This document shows positions 39,601-54,200 of a stretch of DNA of 64,000 nt, in pieces (within the stretch, counting starts at the first letter, position 1; each line of letters opens with the position of its first letter). Origin of the DNA: Lutjanus erythropterus (lineage: Eukaryota; Chordata; Actinopteri; Lutjaniformes; Lutjanidae); the NCBI GenBank assembly GCA_020091685.1, contig CM034606.1, forward strand, positions 36,631,263-36,695,262, in the 5' to 3' direction. A program made the translations under genes and the position numbers. The notes beneath the pieces are model-generated. The model saw nothing but the letters and a program-made list of their open reading frames with translations. It was not told the DNA's origin and did not search any database.

Positions 39601-42600
39601 ATGAACATCCCAATGAACTAAGCCAATATTTTAGTATTATTTTGTTTGTATGCTTTTGTTTTTCTGTTTTTTTTTTTTGTCATGGGTACTAAAAAGAACA
39701 CAAGGTTTGTTCATTATTGATATTTATATTTTCATGCACTTTTACAAATACAGCATATTTTGTTAGACTTTTTAAATCTTGAGACCTTTTTGGTGAGGTT
39801 ACTTAGAACACTCAGAACAGAGTGTATTTTTATTCTCACTGGAGCAAGTTGCCTTTGACTTTTGATGAATGTACAAAAATAATCAACCTAATCTTAATAA
39901 ATCAGCTTTTTGCATTTCATTAACAAAAAACTATGATACTGATTTAAATCTAGCAGATGATGTCTGTTGTCTATTTACAACTCCAAAGAAAGCCAAAGAA
40001 TACCCTGAAGATACCAGTAAAAAGTGAGGTTAGCCAACCTTTACATGGTAAAAGAAATTTTGGCTTCTGAAATGTTTGGATTATTTGAAGCGGGTTGTAT
40101 GAACAACATGAGTACCACTGTAGGAGGCAAGCAATGTCCTGCTGTGGACAGTGTCAGCAGAGCAACATGTATTTTAGACAGCTAAAAAATCTATATCAGT
40201 TAATCTATATCAGTATAAAAGTAAAAAGTTGTCCTCTGAGGACATTTCTACAGACTGTTTCATCCAAGCCTAACTGAACCTCACCTTTTCTCAATGCTCA
40301 AGTCTCCGCTCTCTCTCATCTTGTTACATCTTTTACATTGTTTTGTCTTGTTATGCTCTGCTTAATCATTTGTCTTGTTTTCATCTTGTCTTTATTTTTG
40401 TCTTGTCTTGTCTCACTATGTCCTTGTCGTCTTGTTACATCTTTTATGTCATTTTGGTCTTCTTAATTCTTTTATGGTGTTTTCATTTTGCATTCAAGCT
40501 AAAGTAATGCACCTTTTTGAGAATGTAAGGAGTAGTCAGAAAAGAAATACTCAAGGAAAGTACAGAGTCCTGAAAAAGTATTTGTACTTTGTTACTTCCG
40601 ATCTCTGTATATAACTGGTCACTGTTGGAAAATTGTGTTTGACAGCAAGGTAAAGAGTGATTATATTCTAAATGTAGAGTATACTTGAACTGATAGATTT
40701 TTAGCTGATCCTGCTGACCCTGTCCACTTCCTACACCAGTACTCCTGCTGCTTCTCCAAACTGGGGTCATCTACTGTAGGTAATACACTGTGAGAAGTAC
40801 CTCATACAACCACACTTCAAATCTGAACTTTCCTTTTAATGCAGGGGTCTCAAACTGCCATTTCAGGGCTCCTCTCCTCTGGCACGCAACTTGATGTCAA
40901 AAGTATAATACAATCCAGCCCACAAAATGATTTTGTTTTATATAATAATTTGTTTCTAGCTGTTTTATACCAATTTTAACTACCCCTTCATATACAATTT
41001 AAATAGAAACAATATGGCATTTAAAGAAAGTGAAGAAACCATCTATGCTCAGCTCGCCATTTTCCTCAGGGTTTTAATGACCAATTCAAAGGGACAGAAG
41101 AGTTGCTGAGTTTGTGTCCAACGATAGCTAACTTAAAAATGTATTGAAAATAAAAGCACATTTTGAGACATATTATCAGTGTCTCCTTGCCAATTTGAGT
41201 GTGAGACCCCTTTTAAAGTGCCTCTCTTTCTTTAGGGTAGTTTTTGTGAATGGCCCTGGTAGAACCTCCTCCTTGTCCTCTGACATATGTTGCAGTGACA
41301 TGTGGATCAGCATCATGCCAGTGAGCATCAGTCAGTGGTCATGTCATATTTCATTGCATCAATCTCCTCTCGCTTTATGCCCGCCAGTTCCCATCATTCC
41401 CAGCTACCTGTACAAGCTGGATGAGTCAACAGAGGTGATAAAGAACAACAGTCTGTCTCAGCAGCAGGGTCCCCAGGAGCCTTCCACAGCATCGTGTCCT
41501 TATACGACAACACTGTGAGGTCTTCAGCATCTATCACAGCCAGGTCCACTGAGCCGGCCCCACGGCCCCGCTGCTACGGACCTGCCGCAGAACTCCACCG
41601 ACTGTCCCCGCTCCACCAGTGTGCTGCTCAACGAGAATGTCAAGGTGGGACTGCTGTTTGCCTCTAAAGCCACCGTGACAGCTGATTACCAACCCCTTCA
41701 TAGGACCACTCACAAACAGGTAAGTCCCGTTTGTTTCTGTGGACACAGTATCTATGTGGCATTTACAGCTGTTGGAATGAGCTGGTTAAGAGTCTTTTCT
41801 AGAACGTTATTGCTGCATTTGTAATAGCAACCTTCTGTCACAAAAACTTGGTAAAAGCAATCATAATGAACAGAGATCATACATTTTTGTGAGCTGACAT
41901 GTACTCTAGCATGTAAATGTTCATTTTGTCATTTATTAAGTCACAGACTAAACACAGGGAAAACATGAGGACAGATGAGTGGCACAGCACTGAATTGTGA
42001 AGTAAATATCCATTAGAGCTGCAGTGAACAATTATTTTTATTATCAGTGAATCTACTAATTGTTTTCCTAATTAGTTTATTAGTCTGCCAAATGTTCTAT
42101 GAAAAAGTGATGTCATCAGAAAAGGAAAAATGGATCAAATGTGCAAATGCAAAGAAGAAATACTAAATTTCAAAGCTTGAAATTTTGCTTGAAAATTACT
42201 AAATGATCACTTATCTTAAAAAAAAAAAAATCCTACCATCATATATCATATCATTTTAAAAATTGTGTCTCAGATTTCTTTCTTCTCTGACAGAGTTTTA
42301 CAAAAACATGATTTGATCAGGCATAAAAATGGAAAGCTATATCTTTAGGACCTCTGTATTGCTTCCTGGATTAAAAGTTGGGACTACTCAAGTACTGGTA
42401 AACCTAACATTTTTAGACAAATACCTAAAATAATATTTCTATCTGATGTCTCACCTATGACATGTCAACTCTGTAGTCCTTCTAAATAGCTAAATAAAAG
42501 CTAAAGCTAAATAGCTAAAAGCTAAAAAGCTAAATAAGAATAATGCTTTAAAATGTGTATTTTGATTAACATGAAGAGAACTCTGAGACACTTTAAAAAT

Positions 42601-45184
42601 GAAACAGCTGCTCCACTACGATGATGCTGTGAAATGAAAAAATGGAACATTTTGCCAACTCTGTACATTTAATTAAAAGAAGTGACCAGGAGTCTGCCCG
42701 GTTACAAGGTTTAATAACTAAGAGTTTAATTTTTAAAATATATTTTCCAGTATAATTGAAGAGCAAAACTCAAACTGGCTCAAAATACAGTTTTGTCCCA
42801 GTTCTCAGGAATGAGTGAGTTTAAAAATAGTTCAAACATGAGCTGACAGCAGCAGGACAGATTAAAAAAATCCATCAAAAGAAAGTAAAATAATGTTTTA
42901 GGAGGAAATTAACATACATTGTCATTAAAGGTAGAATGTACAGGATTTGTTGGTTGCTGTTTGTAAATCATCATTCAATGTTGGCTCCTTTTCTGCAGCT
43001 CAAGATGCTGTTATTGGCTGGTGGCTTCACACCACAGGTCAAATAACACACCAGAAACCTTTTAGGGGTCACACACCACCACATACTTCTAGTGGCTCAT
43101 AGGTGCTGACAGAATTTTGTATTCTGAATTCATATGTGAATTAGTGGACTGAATGCTGTGATGACTGTCTGGATTTTCAAAAGCTGAAGTGGTATTTGAC
43201 TTTTTTGAATGTATTTTTTAGTAATATAAATTCAGCTTTGAAATGAACATAATTTGATTTCAAAATCAGTACTTGGAATGTATGTGAACATCCTGATCAG
43301 GGAAAGCTGGATGTGCAGTAGCTGGTGTGTTGTCTGTTTCTTTGATTCTGTTGTAATTGTGTGGCTAAATTTTCCTTCATTTATTGACTAGAGAGAATTA
43401 TCTTACCATGTGAAGCAGCTTGATTCACCACCCTGGGAGAACTTCTCTGACAATATAACAGCACTTTGGTACATAGTACACTGCATCAATGTACTACATT
43501 TACCATCAACACTGACTAGGACATCCACACTTTCCCTTTAAGTTTATGCATCATGTCATTATGATTTATTCACTAAGCCTGTTTGTGTTGTTCTTTTTCA
43601 CTTTTTGTTTTTGTTAACTGCCCATAAAAACAGGTGAATGAAACACAGTTTGATCTGGTCGGTTGCAGTTAGCTCGTGGTAGACATGATGGTTCATCCAA
43701 TCACCTGCCAAGTGTCCTCTTCTCAAATTGAAGAATTTGAGTTGGGCTCAAAACTCAAAAATCTATTGCATTCCATTGCCTTGAAATTTGAGTTTTTCAA
43801 CTTTTTCGCTTTTGTTTTGAATGCATTAGACTGCTGTTATTGTATCATGTGTTACACCAACATGTTTCCATCCGAGTTTGTCAGTCAGAGGTGCAATCAT
43901 GCCCCATGGTGCCCCTGTGTTAGGAGAAACTTCTTAGTTGCCTCTCTTGGGTGCCCTTCCAGTGGACAAAGCATGATAAAAATGCCCTCTTGCTTAGCTT
44001 CATGTCCAAGACAAGTGTCCACTAGAATGCCTTTCAGTGAAAAAACATGAAAAATGCTCTTCAGGTGCCCTTCACTGGAGAAAATGTGTGTAGTGCTGTA
44101 CAGGCTGCCCTACATGCAAGAAAATGAGTTGGTCTCTGTGCCTCTTAAGTGTTCTATACAAAAATGTAGTAATTGTTGTATTTTAAATCACATAACAAAA
44201 TAGTTTGAATTAAACCAGGGACTGTAACTGTTTTCCTATAAATGCATCACGACGTGCTTGTGCCCCTCTACATACAGCTGGTGCCCCTTCTTATGTTTTT
44301 GCCCCTACCCCTCAGATAGCCCACCACTGCAGCTTGTCACCTACTGGTGCTGCTTTGTCACCTCACCTTAGTGTCTCATACTGATAATCTGTATCTGACG
44401 ATGAGACGCTGCCAGAAAGCCATGTGTATAATGTGGAAACAGTCACAGTTTGGTTCAATTGAGGCACAAAATCTACTATTTTGGGTTAAAATAACTACAT
44501 CACGTGACGTCGGTGAAGCGAGTCACAAGACAATAGTCAGACATTTGACAACTTGGGAATGAGAACAGACGATTATACTTTGTGACCATGTTTCCATGTC
44601 CAAAAGAGGCTGTCTGGCTATATATTTGTTATTTTATTCATAAAAACTATTATGGCAACTATACATTAATGCTGTAAATTAATAATAGTTATTGAGTATG
44701 CTGCTATCGGGATAAAAACAGCCAGCCATCTGTCACGCGTCACACTCGGCCACACTCTGCGTCACACTCGCGTCACACTGAGTAAATTTTTTGGAATATC
44801 CATGATTATGCCTTTAACTGCAATGATGGTCTTATCTGGCATTTGATACAACTCCAAAAATATCGGAGAGGAAATGATTACATTTATAGCAGAATGACAA
44901 AGGACAGAGCAGTGTCACAGTCTGACAGGGTTCCTTTCAGGCGACAGAGGCTTCCTGCTTGCCCAGGGCCACAACTGTGGTTCAAATGTGCTCTTGTGTT
45001 TGTTCAGCCAGACAGAGGTCAATACAGAATAACATTTATGGCCTTATCTAAGGCTTCATCCAACACAAATTGAAGAGAAAGATCAGGAACAGACTCTATT
45101 TTCATGATGTAGGAGCTAAATCAAATGCTGCATATGGTAAACATGTCAGTTTAATGCAGTTTGGATATTGTAATGTCATGTTGG

Positions 45185-45279
<95 letters not shown>

Positions 45280-48200
45280 CGCGCGTGTGGGCATGTGATT
45301 TTTTTCATGCATGGACAGCTGCACAGTCAATGAGTTCCTGAGCTTAACATATCTGAGTGTTATATACCATGACCCATCAACACAATCAACACAACACCTT
45401 CCAAAAAGTACTCTTCTGGAAGTTGTATAAACTGCACTAGGAAAAAAAAAAACTTTCTTGCAATGACTTTGTTTTCAAGAGTTACTTGACAGCTAGATAT
45501 TTGGGGCCAGCAAATTTTTTCACCATCATGCTGACTGAAGGTCTGATTTAGTTTTCTCATCCACAGAACACTGTTGGAGTTTCACAGGGAAACAGTGTTG
45601 CAGAATCTCCCAAACAATGGAAGTGAATGGTGACCAGTTTTCAAATTCTATTTTCAAATTCTATTCTATATATTATATAGATAAGGCAGACATCTCTATG
45701 GCCAATATCTCCAAAACTCTGTTACTCACACCAAAATAAACCTAGATGGATAAACAGCACTATAGGCCAGAGTGTATGTATTTTTAATTTGGGGGTAAAC
45801 TGTCACTTTAAAGCTGCACTAGTGAAGATTTTTATATTAACAATGGATCAATATGTAGAAGTGGTCACTTAGAGAATAAACTCACCTCAGCTGTTGGGGT
45901 TAGGGTTGTATGTAGTCCAATGCAGCCATCAGCCCTGCTCAAAATAAAAGCAACAAGTTTTTTCGGGTCAGCTTTAGACATGAGGTCCCTGAGTTTGGCC
46001 ACATGTGTAAGATAATGATAAGGCCAAGATCAGAGTCAAATATAACATCAAGAGAGGGTACCACAAGTCACAGGGGTCTAATTTATTATCTAATTTAATC
46101 TTTGGGCAGTTCAGTTTGACTTGATTGTTAAAAATGTAGCAGATAGTGTACAGATGATTATTTTAAAAAATGTATTAAATTATGCTCCATATTGTTTCAT
46201 TTTTTATAAAAGTGTATTGCTTACATTCTGTATTACATTACAAACATATAAACATTTATTTCTTTGTAATTGCTTACAAGCTGTTTATTACATAATACAA
46301 CATATTATTGTGAAATGCAGGTGTGATTTCATAATGAAGTGAAAATGTGTTATATTATGACATACTGCAGTGTTATTACATAATGAGTTGTTACATGCTG
46401 CTTTAATTAACTACCTGTGTGCAGCTTTTAGCCAAGCAGCAGCTCAGAGACTGCTGCTATCAACAGGAGGTCACTGTAGCTCTAATAGAACTGTATGGTT
46501 CAATCAGTATAGTGAAAAAGCTGATTTTTGGAAGAAAAAAAAGCTGCCAATAGACACTTTAAACTAATCTATTTCCACTTTATACAAGTCTGTTGTAATT
46601 CTGCTGGGTTGACTCAGCAGCATAAGGCATATTAGATTTCTACACACTGCACTGAAATGATTTATTTAATTACCCATCTGTTATAAGAATCACTATAATA
46701 AAAACACAATAACTCCTTATGGCTGCAGACAAACGTTTTAGCATGAATATGAGGTGAAGTACACTGGCTTACTGATTGTTTTTTAAATATATATGAAATA
46801 TATTGACCTCAATTCAGTTTTATTATTATTTTATGTATAGCACCAAGTCTTAACAAAGTTATCTCAGATTTCAGACAGAGAAGGTCTAGACTGAACTCTT
46901 TATAAAACAATTGTTCCTATCAATAACAAGCACTAAGGTGAAGAAAAACTTCCTTTTAACAGGCAGAAACCTGGTGGTGGGTGGCACCTACTGGTGTATT
47001 CAAGGGGAGTTATTTAGACTGCTGGGCTTGATTTTTACTTTTTTTGTTTTGCAGCAAGTTCAGTGGCACCAAAGATTCTGGAGGAAAACCTATGATAAGG
47101 TGAAAATAAATAAAAAGAGAGAATAGAGGCAGTCTGGAGAACAGAATATGAGATGAATGTTTTGGAGGGGGGTGGGGTGAATGCTCTCATCACAAAACCA
47201 GTATTTAGTGTCTCAGATGGGCACTCAGATATGCTGTAATTGAGGCAAAGAACACAGTCCCATTACTGGTTCTTAGTCACCTTCCCCCCAACAGAGGACA
47301 ATACAAGGCCAGTCAAGCATGTCAGGTATCTACAGGGGAATACAACAGCTCTGATGTGCATGGCAGCTTTTAGCTCTTTAATGAAAGAAGATGTTGTCAT
47401 CCTCCTCCAGTGTGGTTGTTAAAATGTCAGGCTAACAATTGTAACAACAACAATGTGTCATACAGATGCAGAATTTCTACAAATGCTTTGTGCTGATGCT
47501 GTTGCAAGACACATGTTTTCTATACAGTTTATTTTTTTCATGTCGTCTTTCAGGTGATAATCTGATATTAATACTTAGTTGTACCACCTGATGTTTTGAT
47601 ACCTCATACACAGTTTGAGAGAATTTGCATCCTCCATGCCTGTCCTGGTCACTATAGCAACAAAACTGACAACAGATCACTCATGTTATTCTTATGCATA
47701 TGCACAGCAATATCACCAATCTCTTAGTCTGACTCACTGGACACACATTGCCTCTACAAGCCTGCTATTGGTTACTTGGTTTCAGTCCGCATTGCAGCAT
47801 TCGCTGTCTGTGTTTTCCAAGACTCCGGGAAACAACAACAACTTCTGAGATAGAAACCTGTGCACTGAAAATGGCAAATTAGCCCCAAGCTAGCAGCTGT
47901 TACCTTTTCCTTCACAGAGATTTAGACATTTTAATGCCAGGGCTCACCTCCCCATATGCAAATGTTCCACCAAAACAAGTCCTCCAACAGTATTATAAGG
48001 AAACCGGTCGCTCCATCCTGGGATTAGCTCTGCTCAAAACGATTGTGATTGGTTTAAAGAAATACAAACATAGCAGGGCATTTTTTTTCCATAGCAGAAT
48101 GTGTCTATGTGAAAGCTGAACGTTCTCCAGTGATGAGTGCTACAGAGAGAAGACTGGCTATGCAAGACTACCCCACTCTGGCTGAGGCTCTTTCTATTGA

Positions 48201-51200
48201 AATTTACTAAGAGTCTATTTGCACTCAGATGAAAATAGACACACGGCAGCTGTTTGGCTATTCCCACCTGATCTACTCAGTTTAGCAATAAACGGCAAAA
48301 AAAAAAGTCCCTGTAGATGAGATGCTCTGGATGAATGTGTTAAACGCTCAGATGTGAGTCATTCATTCATTCATTCATTGTCTTCCGCTTATCCGGGGCC
48401 GGGTCGCGGGGGCAGCAGTCTGAGCAGGGACACCCAGACTTCCCTCTCCCTGGACACTTCCTCCAGGTGTTCCAGAGGGACCCCAAGGCGTTCCCAGGCC
48501 AGCCGAGTGACATAGTCACTCCAGCGTGTCCTGGGTCTTCCCCGGGGCCTCCTCCCAGTGGGGCATGCCCGGAACACCTCCCCAGGGAGGCGCCCAGGAG
48601 GCATCCAATATAGATGCCCAAGCCACCTCAGCTGACTCCTCTCGACGTGGAGGAGCAGCGGCTCTACTCCGAGCTCCTCCCGGGTGACAGAGCTCCTCAC
48701 CCTATCTCTAAGGGAGCGCCCCGCCACCCTGCAGAGGAAACTCATTTCAGCCGCTTGTATTTGAGATCTTGTTCTTTTGGTCATGACCCAAAGTTCATGA
48801 CCATAGGTGAAGGTAGGAACATAAGATTGACCGGAAAATCGAGAGCTTTGCCTTTCGGTTCAGCTCCTTCTTTCCCACGACAGACCGGCGCAACAACCGC
48901 ATTACTGCTGCCGCCACACCAATCCATCTGTCAATCTCGCGTTCCATCCTCCCCTCACTCGTAAACAAGACCCCAAGATACTTGAACTCCCCCACTTGAG
49001 GCAGGGCCTCTCCTCCGACCCGGAGGGAGCAAGCCACCTTTTTCCGGTCGAGAACCATGGCCTCGGACTTGGAGGTGCTGATTCTCATCCCAGCCGCTTT
49101 GCACTCGGCTGCAAACCGCCCCAGTACAAGCTGAAGGTCCTGGTTCGAAGGAGCCAACAGGACAACATCATCTGCAAAAAGCAGAGATGAAATCCTATGG
49201 TCCCCAAACCGGACTCCCTCCGGCCCCTGGCTGCGCCTAGAAATTCTGTCCATAAAAATATTGAACAGAACCGGTGACAAAGGGCAGCCCTGCCGGAGTC
49301 CAACATGCACCGGGAACAGGTCTGACTTACTGCCGGCAATGCGAACCAAGCTCCTGCTCTGGTCATACAGAGACCGTACGGCCCTTAGCAGATGGCCCCG
49401 AACTCCATACTCCCGAAGCACCTCCCACAGAATGCCATGAGGGACACGGTCGAATGCCTTCTCCAAGTCCACAAAACACATGTGGACAGGTTGGGCAAAC
49501 TCCCATGAACCCTCAAGCACCCTGCAGAGGGTATACAGCTGGTCCAGTGTTCCACGACCAGGACGAAAACCACATTGTTCCTCCTGGATCTGAGGTTCGA
49601 CTATCGGCCGAATTCTCCTCTCCAGTACCCTGGAATAGACTTTACCAGGGAGGCTGAGGAGTGTGATCCCCCTGTAGTTGGAGCACAGCCTCCAGTCCCC
49701 CTTCTTAAATAGAGGGACCACCACCCCGGTCTGCCAGTCCAGAGGCACTGTCCCCAACTGCCACACGACGTTGCAGAGGCGTGTCAACCAAGACAGCCCT
49801 ACAACATCCAAAGACTTGAGGTACTCAGGGCGGATCTCATCCACCCCCGGTGCCTTGCCACTGAGGAGCTTCCGAACTACCTCAGTGACTTCAGCTTGGG
49901 TGATGAATGAGTCAACCTCTGGGTCCCCAGCTTCTGCTTCCTCTACGGAAGGCATGTCAGTGGGATTGAGATGTGAGTCCTGTCCTGTAAATCTATTATT
50001 ATTATTACCATTAGTTTCAGTTTTCAGTCACAGTTTGGCTAGGTTTAGGTGATAAAACGGCTTGGTGAAGCTTAGGGAAAGATCATGGTTTGTCTCTACC
50101 ATGTGGGTGTAAATAGCATTGTTAGCTGTGGACACCTGGGTGCTTGTGTCTGCCATGCACCTGGATGTGTATAGCTACATTGGTTAGATCTCACTGCTTT
50201 CAGGGTCACTATATTGAAAATAATGAATTTCAACAAAAATGAAGCCATTTATTTCATGCATATTTGTGTTGACATCTCAAAATGATTTGATTGTATGAAT
50301 ATAATGTTTGCATTTTGTCTGCTTGTGTTTCTCTTTATCCTTTCAGAATAGGATACCAACTTCCCATATTCGCTGGCTTCTGTATAATGTTCATCTCTAC
50401 TATCAGTAAGTTTAGCTAATATGAATTCATAATCAGAAAATCAGAATGTTTGCATCATGCCTCATGTTGTCTTTGTCTATGTTTCTGCTGTTCTCACTGT
50501 TGTGAAGTGTTTGCCTTCTCATCAAGCTACACACTGCTGTTTCTGGCCAGATCGCTTCAAGGTGTGGGCTCATCCTGCTCGTCTGTGGCTGGTAAGACCT
50601 CCCTCTATCTACTGTGATGTGACGCTCATATCGAGTCAGTGTATTCAGCTTGTCTGAATATATTAACATAAATTCACAACAGACATTGAATGAGTATTGG
50701 TTCCTGTGTTGCAGACTGAGCCTGTTCATTTAAATTAGAGAATTGTTTTTTAGCTGAAATGTTGTCCTCACTTTCTTTGATGGTACAAAAATATTTCAAA
50801 GAAGGCCTACTATAGTGTAGTAGTAGAGTCTTTGTAACATGGGGGGGGGGCAAAGGGCCACAGGCAGGAGGCCACAAGCACACAAAACCTCACAGCCTGA
50901 GGGAAGAAGCTGCTCTGTAGTTTGGTTGTACAGCAGTGGATACTTTTGTATCTCCTGCCAGACAGCAGCAGGGTGAACACTGCCAATCCAAACTGTCTGG
51001 AGTCCATTTGTGAGGAAGTCCAATACCCAGTTGCAGAGTGTGGCACTCAAGCCCAGAGTGTTCTGTTTGCCAATCAGCTTCATGGGAGAGATCGTGTTGA
51101 ATGCTGAACTGAAATCAACCAACAGTATTCTCATGTAGGTGTTCTTCTTAAGGTGAGTTAAGACTGATTGGAGGGTAGTGGAGATGGCGTCCTCTGTGGA

Positions 51201-54200
51201 TCTGTTGGTTCTAGATCAAACTGGTAGAGGTCCAGGCTGGCTGGGATGCTGTTCTGTTCTCTGTGGACAACAATTTTCTCAAAGCATTTTATCAGAATGG
51301 GGGTAAGAGACACAGGGCGGTAGTTATTTAGACTAGACCAGACCTGGGCAAAATGTGGCCTGGGGGCCAGATGTTTTGAAAAGGGTCAGTGCTGTGTTCA
51401 TTGATAATGATAATGAACTGCATCTTGTATAATAAACTGTGACTTTATTCACTCAGTGTTGTACATCCATGTTGTTTAGATTGTTGTTCTACTTTTTCTG
51501 CTACTATCATATGCTGTATGCTGCATGCATGGTACACTGTGAAGCATCACATTTTGGACATTGCCAACAAAATACTAGCCCACAGTGGCAATTCAGAAAG
51601 AGTGACCAACAGTAGAAGTGCTCTATATAGAAAGCTTCTGACCATTCCATTATTAGAGATTTGGCCATTATGAGGAACTTACATCATTTGTGTCAGCAGC
51701 ATGATCAGTTTCTCATGTGGCCCCCCATGAAAAATAGTTGGCTGTCTCTGCACTAGACACAGCAGGAACGCTGGTGGCTGTTTTGAAGCAAGTGGGAATA
51801 CTGGCCTGTGACAGTGATATGATAGAGATATCAGTGATGAAATCTACTAGCTTGTTGGCACATGTTCAAGTCCACAGCCAGGGATGTTATCACGACCAGC
51901 AGATTTCCTCATATTCACTCTCAGCAGTTCTTCTCACATCCACTGTGGATACTGACAGAGGCACGTCCTCAGGAGAAGACTTTACAGCTGACTTTACAGT
52001 CTTCCACATATGCTTGGTGTTGTTGGTGCAGAGGTCTCTCTCCAGTCTCTCCTCATATCTCCCCTTTGCCTCCTTGATGCCAACTTTCAAGTTTCCTCTG
52101 GCGGTGCTGTAAGCTTCTTGCTTTTTTGGCTCTGGGTAGAGCTGTCACCTGTCCATTCATTCAGGCTTTCTGGTCGGGGAATGATTTTACTGTCTTTGTT
52201 TTCACCACATCAACACATTTGCTGATATATGATGTCACTGATGAGGTATATTCCTCAAGGTTGATGTGGTTCTCCTGGGTGGCAGCATCTCTAAATATCT
52301 ACCAGTCTGTGTCTTCATACAGTCCTGTTGAGCCTCTGTAGCTTCATCTGTCCACACCTTGACTTTTTTTCTGATTGTTTGACCCTTTTTATCAGCTGGG
52401 TGTAAGCAGGCAGGAGAAGCAGTATTGTTATTGTAATGGTATTGTTATCGGACATGCTGGTGGGATTTAGATATAACAGTTCTGAGTTGTTGTTGTTGTT
52501 TTTTAATAAAATCACCAATTACAATAAAAATGCCATCCAGCTGTTGTCAAACATACTTGGAAGCGAATAACAAAAACATAATTCCAGGCCATAATTAGGC
52601 ATTGTTTTGTATCTTATAAGTGCAACAAGTACAAAGCTTTAATGCTTCAGTCAGTCTCTGGTACAAAAGCACAGTGAAATGGCTTTGCTAGTCTCTGAAC
52701 ACTCTTGCCCTCCCTCTCATGATCTGCACTCCAAGCTCCATGGGATCTTCTTCTACGACTATGATGATGCCCTGTGCCACTAAATAACATTTTCTAAGAA
52801 AACTGATTGTTCGGTGGGCAGTGTTTTTATCCACATTGATCTCTTATCTTGAACATTACCTACTCCAGAGCAGGTTAGGTATTAAGCATAAGTTACCACA
52901 GCCATTTTCCCCCAGTAAGAAGTGAACCACCATTATAACCCTGAAAACCCAGGGCGAAACTTGCTCACCCCTGATCCTGCTTCATAGCACACACTCCAGG
53001 ACTTTGTAAAGATGTGAAACAATTGTCTGAACCTCAGTGTTTGTTTTTTCTGCATGATCTTTTTCTGTTCAGGGATGGGAATGCTCGCTAGTGTGTACAC
53101 AGATGATGAGGAGAGAGGTCATGCCATCGGGATTGCACTGGGCGGTCTGGCATTGGGAGTGTTAGGTATGTACAGTACATACGTAGTCCTCGTTGAACCA
53201 TTACATATAAACTATACCACAGAAATCATCTGAAAAACATTATAGCCAGAGCATATTGTCTAAGCTGTTTAGACAGTATTATTAGCTAAACACATCCACA
53301 TTTGTTTAGGTATTTGCAATACAAAAATCAGGAATACTCAGTTTGCTTTGCCCGAGGGCCACTTTTACCAAAGGAGAGGCAGCCAGGGACCAGTAAATAA
53401 ACAAACATTAATTTCTAATGTTATTTATCAGATAAAATGATAAAATTTCCTTTAAGTGCTTTCAGGCATGAATGCTACATTGAAGCTAGCATATTTTGAC
53501 TCATGATTACACCTGATATTATCAGCCATGCAACTGATCCTTTGCTAAGCCCCACCTCCAACAGCAACTGTCCAATCATAGCTTAGCAACTGTAACTAGA
53601 GCTGTCAATTTCTCCATTTCTCTACATGTTGAAGGTGTGCAGGAGGCTCAGAGAGGAGTGATACTCAGGGTTTCATGAGTCTGGATGGTGACATCTTTTT
53701 TGTTGTCTCTCAAAAACATGAAATACAAGAGCATGTGTGGTAAATGTATTAAACTCTGTCTTCATCTGTGCTAACATAAACTGCAAAAATGTTAGCATGT
53801 CCAGCTAACTAACACTAGCTTACTAGCTGCGGTAACTTTACCTCCAGACAAACTTGTTAGATCCCACTGCATCTGCATTTGTTTTGTGGGGGTTTGAGGA
53901 GGAGGATGTGGGCTGATGCAGAATCAAAGTGGGTCGACAACGATGCATCTCACTCTGTCTCGCTGTCTCAGGTCTAAGCTGGGTTAGTTTAGCTCTTATC
54001 CAGACTATCTTCCACTATTGCGGTCCCGCTTTGTCTGGCTGGGTGACCTGTCTCCAAGTCTGCTGCACTAACCTAGTCACTGTACTTCCTTTTCCCAAGT
54101 TAATGAGTGTATTCCTGTCATCTATCATGTAGATATACCTGCTGTATTTCACCATCCAGCCAATGTTTGCTGAGATGTAAGCTAACTTTAGCCTCAGTCT

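Larger units (their letters stand above)
35879..41387 (+). other. slc18a2: slc18a2 intron 1
   Basis: It contains (TA)n, (GT)n, a copy of the 34-kb repeat family at 36770-37060, the palindromic ATTAAT repeat at 38575-38875, the GACAAAA-repeat element at 40195-40612 and a hAT-like end near 40845. Otherwise (about 37070-38560 and 38880-40190) it is AT-rich with nothing recognised. Confidence 0.8.
41720..50346 (+). other. slc18a2: slc18a2 intron 2
   Basis: The longest intron of this gene in the window. It holds the repeats at 42015-42190, 42290-42660, 43900-44170, 45188-45288, 45550-45815, 47930-48190 and the RTE-like LINE at 48361-49968. I recognise nothing in about 42670-43880, 46000-47900 and 49980-50340. 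Confidence 0.8.

Noticed and set aside
49274-50052. Long + strand frames over the LINE
   Set aside because: They overlap the antisense of the RT ORF, which has all expected RT motifs on the - strand.
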